From assembly GCA_002305165.1 (NCBI GenBank), contig DBQI01000057.1:15240-79239 (forward strand): DNA of 64,000 nucleotides. Reading direction: 5' to 3'. Position numbers and translations under genes: made by a program. How positions within the stretch are numbered: position 1 is the stretch's first letter; each line of letters begins with the position of its first letter. The notes below the pieces were generated by a model. It was given only the letters and a program-made list of their open reading frames with translations, was not told the origin of the DNA and did no database searches. This stretch comes from Armatimonadetes bacterium UBA1398. GTDB taxonomy: Bacteria; Armatimonadota; Zipacnadia; UBA1398. Shown piece after piece: positions 62,547 to 64,000 of the stretch.

Positions 62547-64000
62547 CTAGCCGACGGCCCCGGGCGGACCGGAAGTCAGCACCGTCCGCGCAGCCGCGGA
62601 GGTTGCGCATCCGGCGTCCGCTTCGTTCCAGTCCAGAGGAGTCTCCTCGGGACCCTCGGGGACACCCGCGTCGAGGGCCATCGAATCGACAACTCGTCGC
62701 AGGGCGGCAAAGGCCGCGGCGCGCCACTGCTCGGGTGCACCTTCATCCTGGGCCAGCGCCTCGGCCCCGCGCACCATCGCCGTCAAAGCCCGTTGCGTCC
62801 ACGTCCGGTCGCCGGTCAGCTCCGCGTGCCTCGCCAGCGCCAGAAGCGCCAGCGCCTGGGAGTTACTCTGCCCCATGGGGTCGGGCCAGACCCCGTCCTC
62901 GCGCTGCGCGTACTCAGCTAGCTCCGCCGGCGGGTCGGTAGCCCAAAGGAGCCTCAGCAGCGACCTCGCCGCGGTGTGAGCTCCCGTTTCATCGAGCGCC
63001 AGCGCCGTGATGGCTTGCCGTCCGAGGGCGTACCGTAGGTCCGCGGCGCCAGGCTCGGGCAAGGCCACCTGCATAAGGTCATACTGCCCGACGGACATCG
63101 CGAGGCGCGCCAGGGCTTGCATCCCCTCGTCGTTGAGGGCGGCGTCGGGCGTTCCTAGCCAATCGGCCCAGACCTCCCGCGCCGCGCGGCGCAGGTCGCT
63201 AGTGGTGGGCGGATCCTCTCTCCATGCCGGCAGGCTTGTGCCGGGCGCCGCAACCAGGAACAGCAGCTCCCGCGTCTCGCCGGGCGCCAGGGTTACCAGG
63301 CACGCGAGGTCTCCACCCTCATACAGGTCTTGGTCAGCATCGCCGCCCACGTCAACCTGGTACTCGGCGATGTCGTTGAGGGCGCCCGTCACGACCTCAT
63401 CGGAGTCCACGTAATCACCGGTCGGAAAGAGCCATATCGCGTTGAGGATGGGGTTCAGATCCGGTGAGCCCTCGACGGGTGCAGCGACCACACGCAGCAC
63501 CCCATCGCCGTTACGGTCTCGGCCAGCGAAGTGGAGGACTCCGACACCATCGGCGCCCCACTCCGCCACGGGGTCGACAACCTCCCGCTCGGCGCCCTCG
63601 ACAAACAGGGCTACGGGCCTCTGTCCTGGCACGCGCCAGTGGCTCTCGCAGATGCCGAGCAGCACCTGGTGCTCGCTGCCAGGCTTGACGTCGAACTCGT
63701 AGATGACGGGCACACCGCCCATGCCGGCGCGGATGTTGCGGAAGGCTGGGTCACAGTCGCGATTGGGGGTGGCCCATCCGGGCATCCTCGGCGAGCCTGT
63801 GGCGCACCCCCAGGCGCGGCGCGCGCGCTGGAACTCGAGGCCCTCGGGCAGCCGCGCGATGGAGCGTGAGCCGACGACAGCCTCAGGCTCACCCCACGAG
63901 ACGCCCTCGGGTCCGATAATCGAGAGCTCGGCTCGCGCCGTTTCGCTGTCCGTGTTCCTGACAACTACCTCCAGCACATCGAGCCCCGACGGCCACAGGG
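62547..64000 (-). CDS. C-terminal part of a large envelope-type protein, cut by window edge
   Basis: The reading frame is open to the window end, so the gene begins outside. The visible 484 codons include a beta-rich part (about 1-250 of the visible portion) with VIYEFDVKPGSEHQVLLGICESHW, a pattern of a beta-sandwich, and an alpha-helical part with repeated Ala/Leu-rich helices (ALALLALARHAELTGDRTW) that recall alpha-toroid or glycosidase-like helical domains. The stop is 23 bases before the permease start, so the two lie in one run. No family is recognised. Confidence 0.6.
   Translation of the reverse strand, partial: LWPSGLDVLEVVVRNTDSETARAELSIIGPEGVSWGEPEAVVGSRSIARLPEGLEFQRARRAWGCATGSPRMPGWATPNRDCDPAFRNIRAGMGGVPVIYEFDVKPGSEHQVLLGICESHWRVPGQRPVALFVEGAEREVVDPVAEWGADGVGVLHFAGRDRNGDGVLRVVAAPVEGSPDLNPILNAIWLFPTGDYVDSDEVVTGALNDIAEYQVDVGGDADQDLYEGGDLACLVTLAPGETRELLFLVAAPGTSLPAWREDPPTTSDLRRAAREVWADWLGTPDAALNDEGMQALARLAMSVGQYDLMQVALPEPGAADLRYALGRQAITALALDETGAHTAARSLLRLLWATDPPAELAEYAQREDGVWPDPMGQSNSQALALLALARHAELTGDRTWTQRALTAMVRGAEALAQDEGAPEQWRAAAFAALRRVVDSMALDAGVPEGPEETPLDWNEADAGCATSAAARTVLTSGPPGAVG

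Overview
This is a high-GC window from a bacterial chromosome with dense, short-gapped gene clusters. It shows no transposase, phage gene or CRISPR array. A secretin and pilMNOP-type locus, several signal-peptide exoproteins and lipoproteins point to a diderm cell envelope. A ffh-rpsP-khpA-ylqD-rimM-trmD-rplS cluster, a DUF4446 protein and a serA-DUF1015 neighbourhood look like Terrabacteria. With the DUF6785-like membrane protein and a futalosine-type menaquinone cluster, Armatimonadota or a close relative is my best guess. This is inferred from gene content only and is not firm.

Layout. 1-5154 (minus): a type IV pilus or type II secretion-like assembly operon, pilM-N-O-P-like and a Gly-rich secretin cut by the window edge. 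It is read from a clear TTGACA-N17-TATCCT promoter. 5530-11613 (minus): a 2027-residue secreted protein just upstream of that operon. 12015-20170: an HYR lipoprotein, a GH51 arabinofuranosidase divergent from a DUF6785-like membrane protein, a small membrane protein and a serpin lipoprotein. 20336-21343: a zinc-ribbon membrane protein. 21591-29112 (plus): ffh, rpsP, khpA, ylqD, rimM, trmD, rplS, three consecutive type I signal peptidases and rnhB, joining targeting, ribosome maturation and signal-peptide cleavage. 29101-35427 (minus): class V aminotransferase, serA, DUF1015, M42 peptidase and a TolB/CsgG-like secreted protein. 35538-40410 (minus): small membrane protein, NodB deacetylase and GH-A hydrolase, translationally coupled by 4-base overlaps. 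40800-42158 (plus): ftsZ standing alone. 42168-51970 (minus): pseudokinase, class II aldolase, dus, lipoprotein, recF with a DciA-like gene, lysS, greA, tRNA-Ser(UGA), dut, DUF4446, zinc alcohol dehydrogenase and DUF167. 51983-56161: a CPBP protease divergent from two tandem DUF4139 secreted proteins. 56289-60760 (plus): ubiX, ubiA/mqnP, mqnE, mqnA and mqnC for menaquinone synthesis by the futalosine route. 60739-64000 (minus): an ABC-2 type permease and the C-terminal part of a large exoprotein.

The most unusual items are the Gly/Met-rich tracts shared by the pilus proteins and a DUF4139 protein, the 2027-residue exoprotein at the pilus locus, the membrane pseudokinase, the triple signal peptidase cluster, the serpin with an upstream dyad, and the exclusive use of non-ATG starts behind strong Shine-Dalgarno sites in several housekeeping genes.
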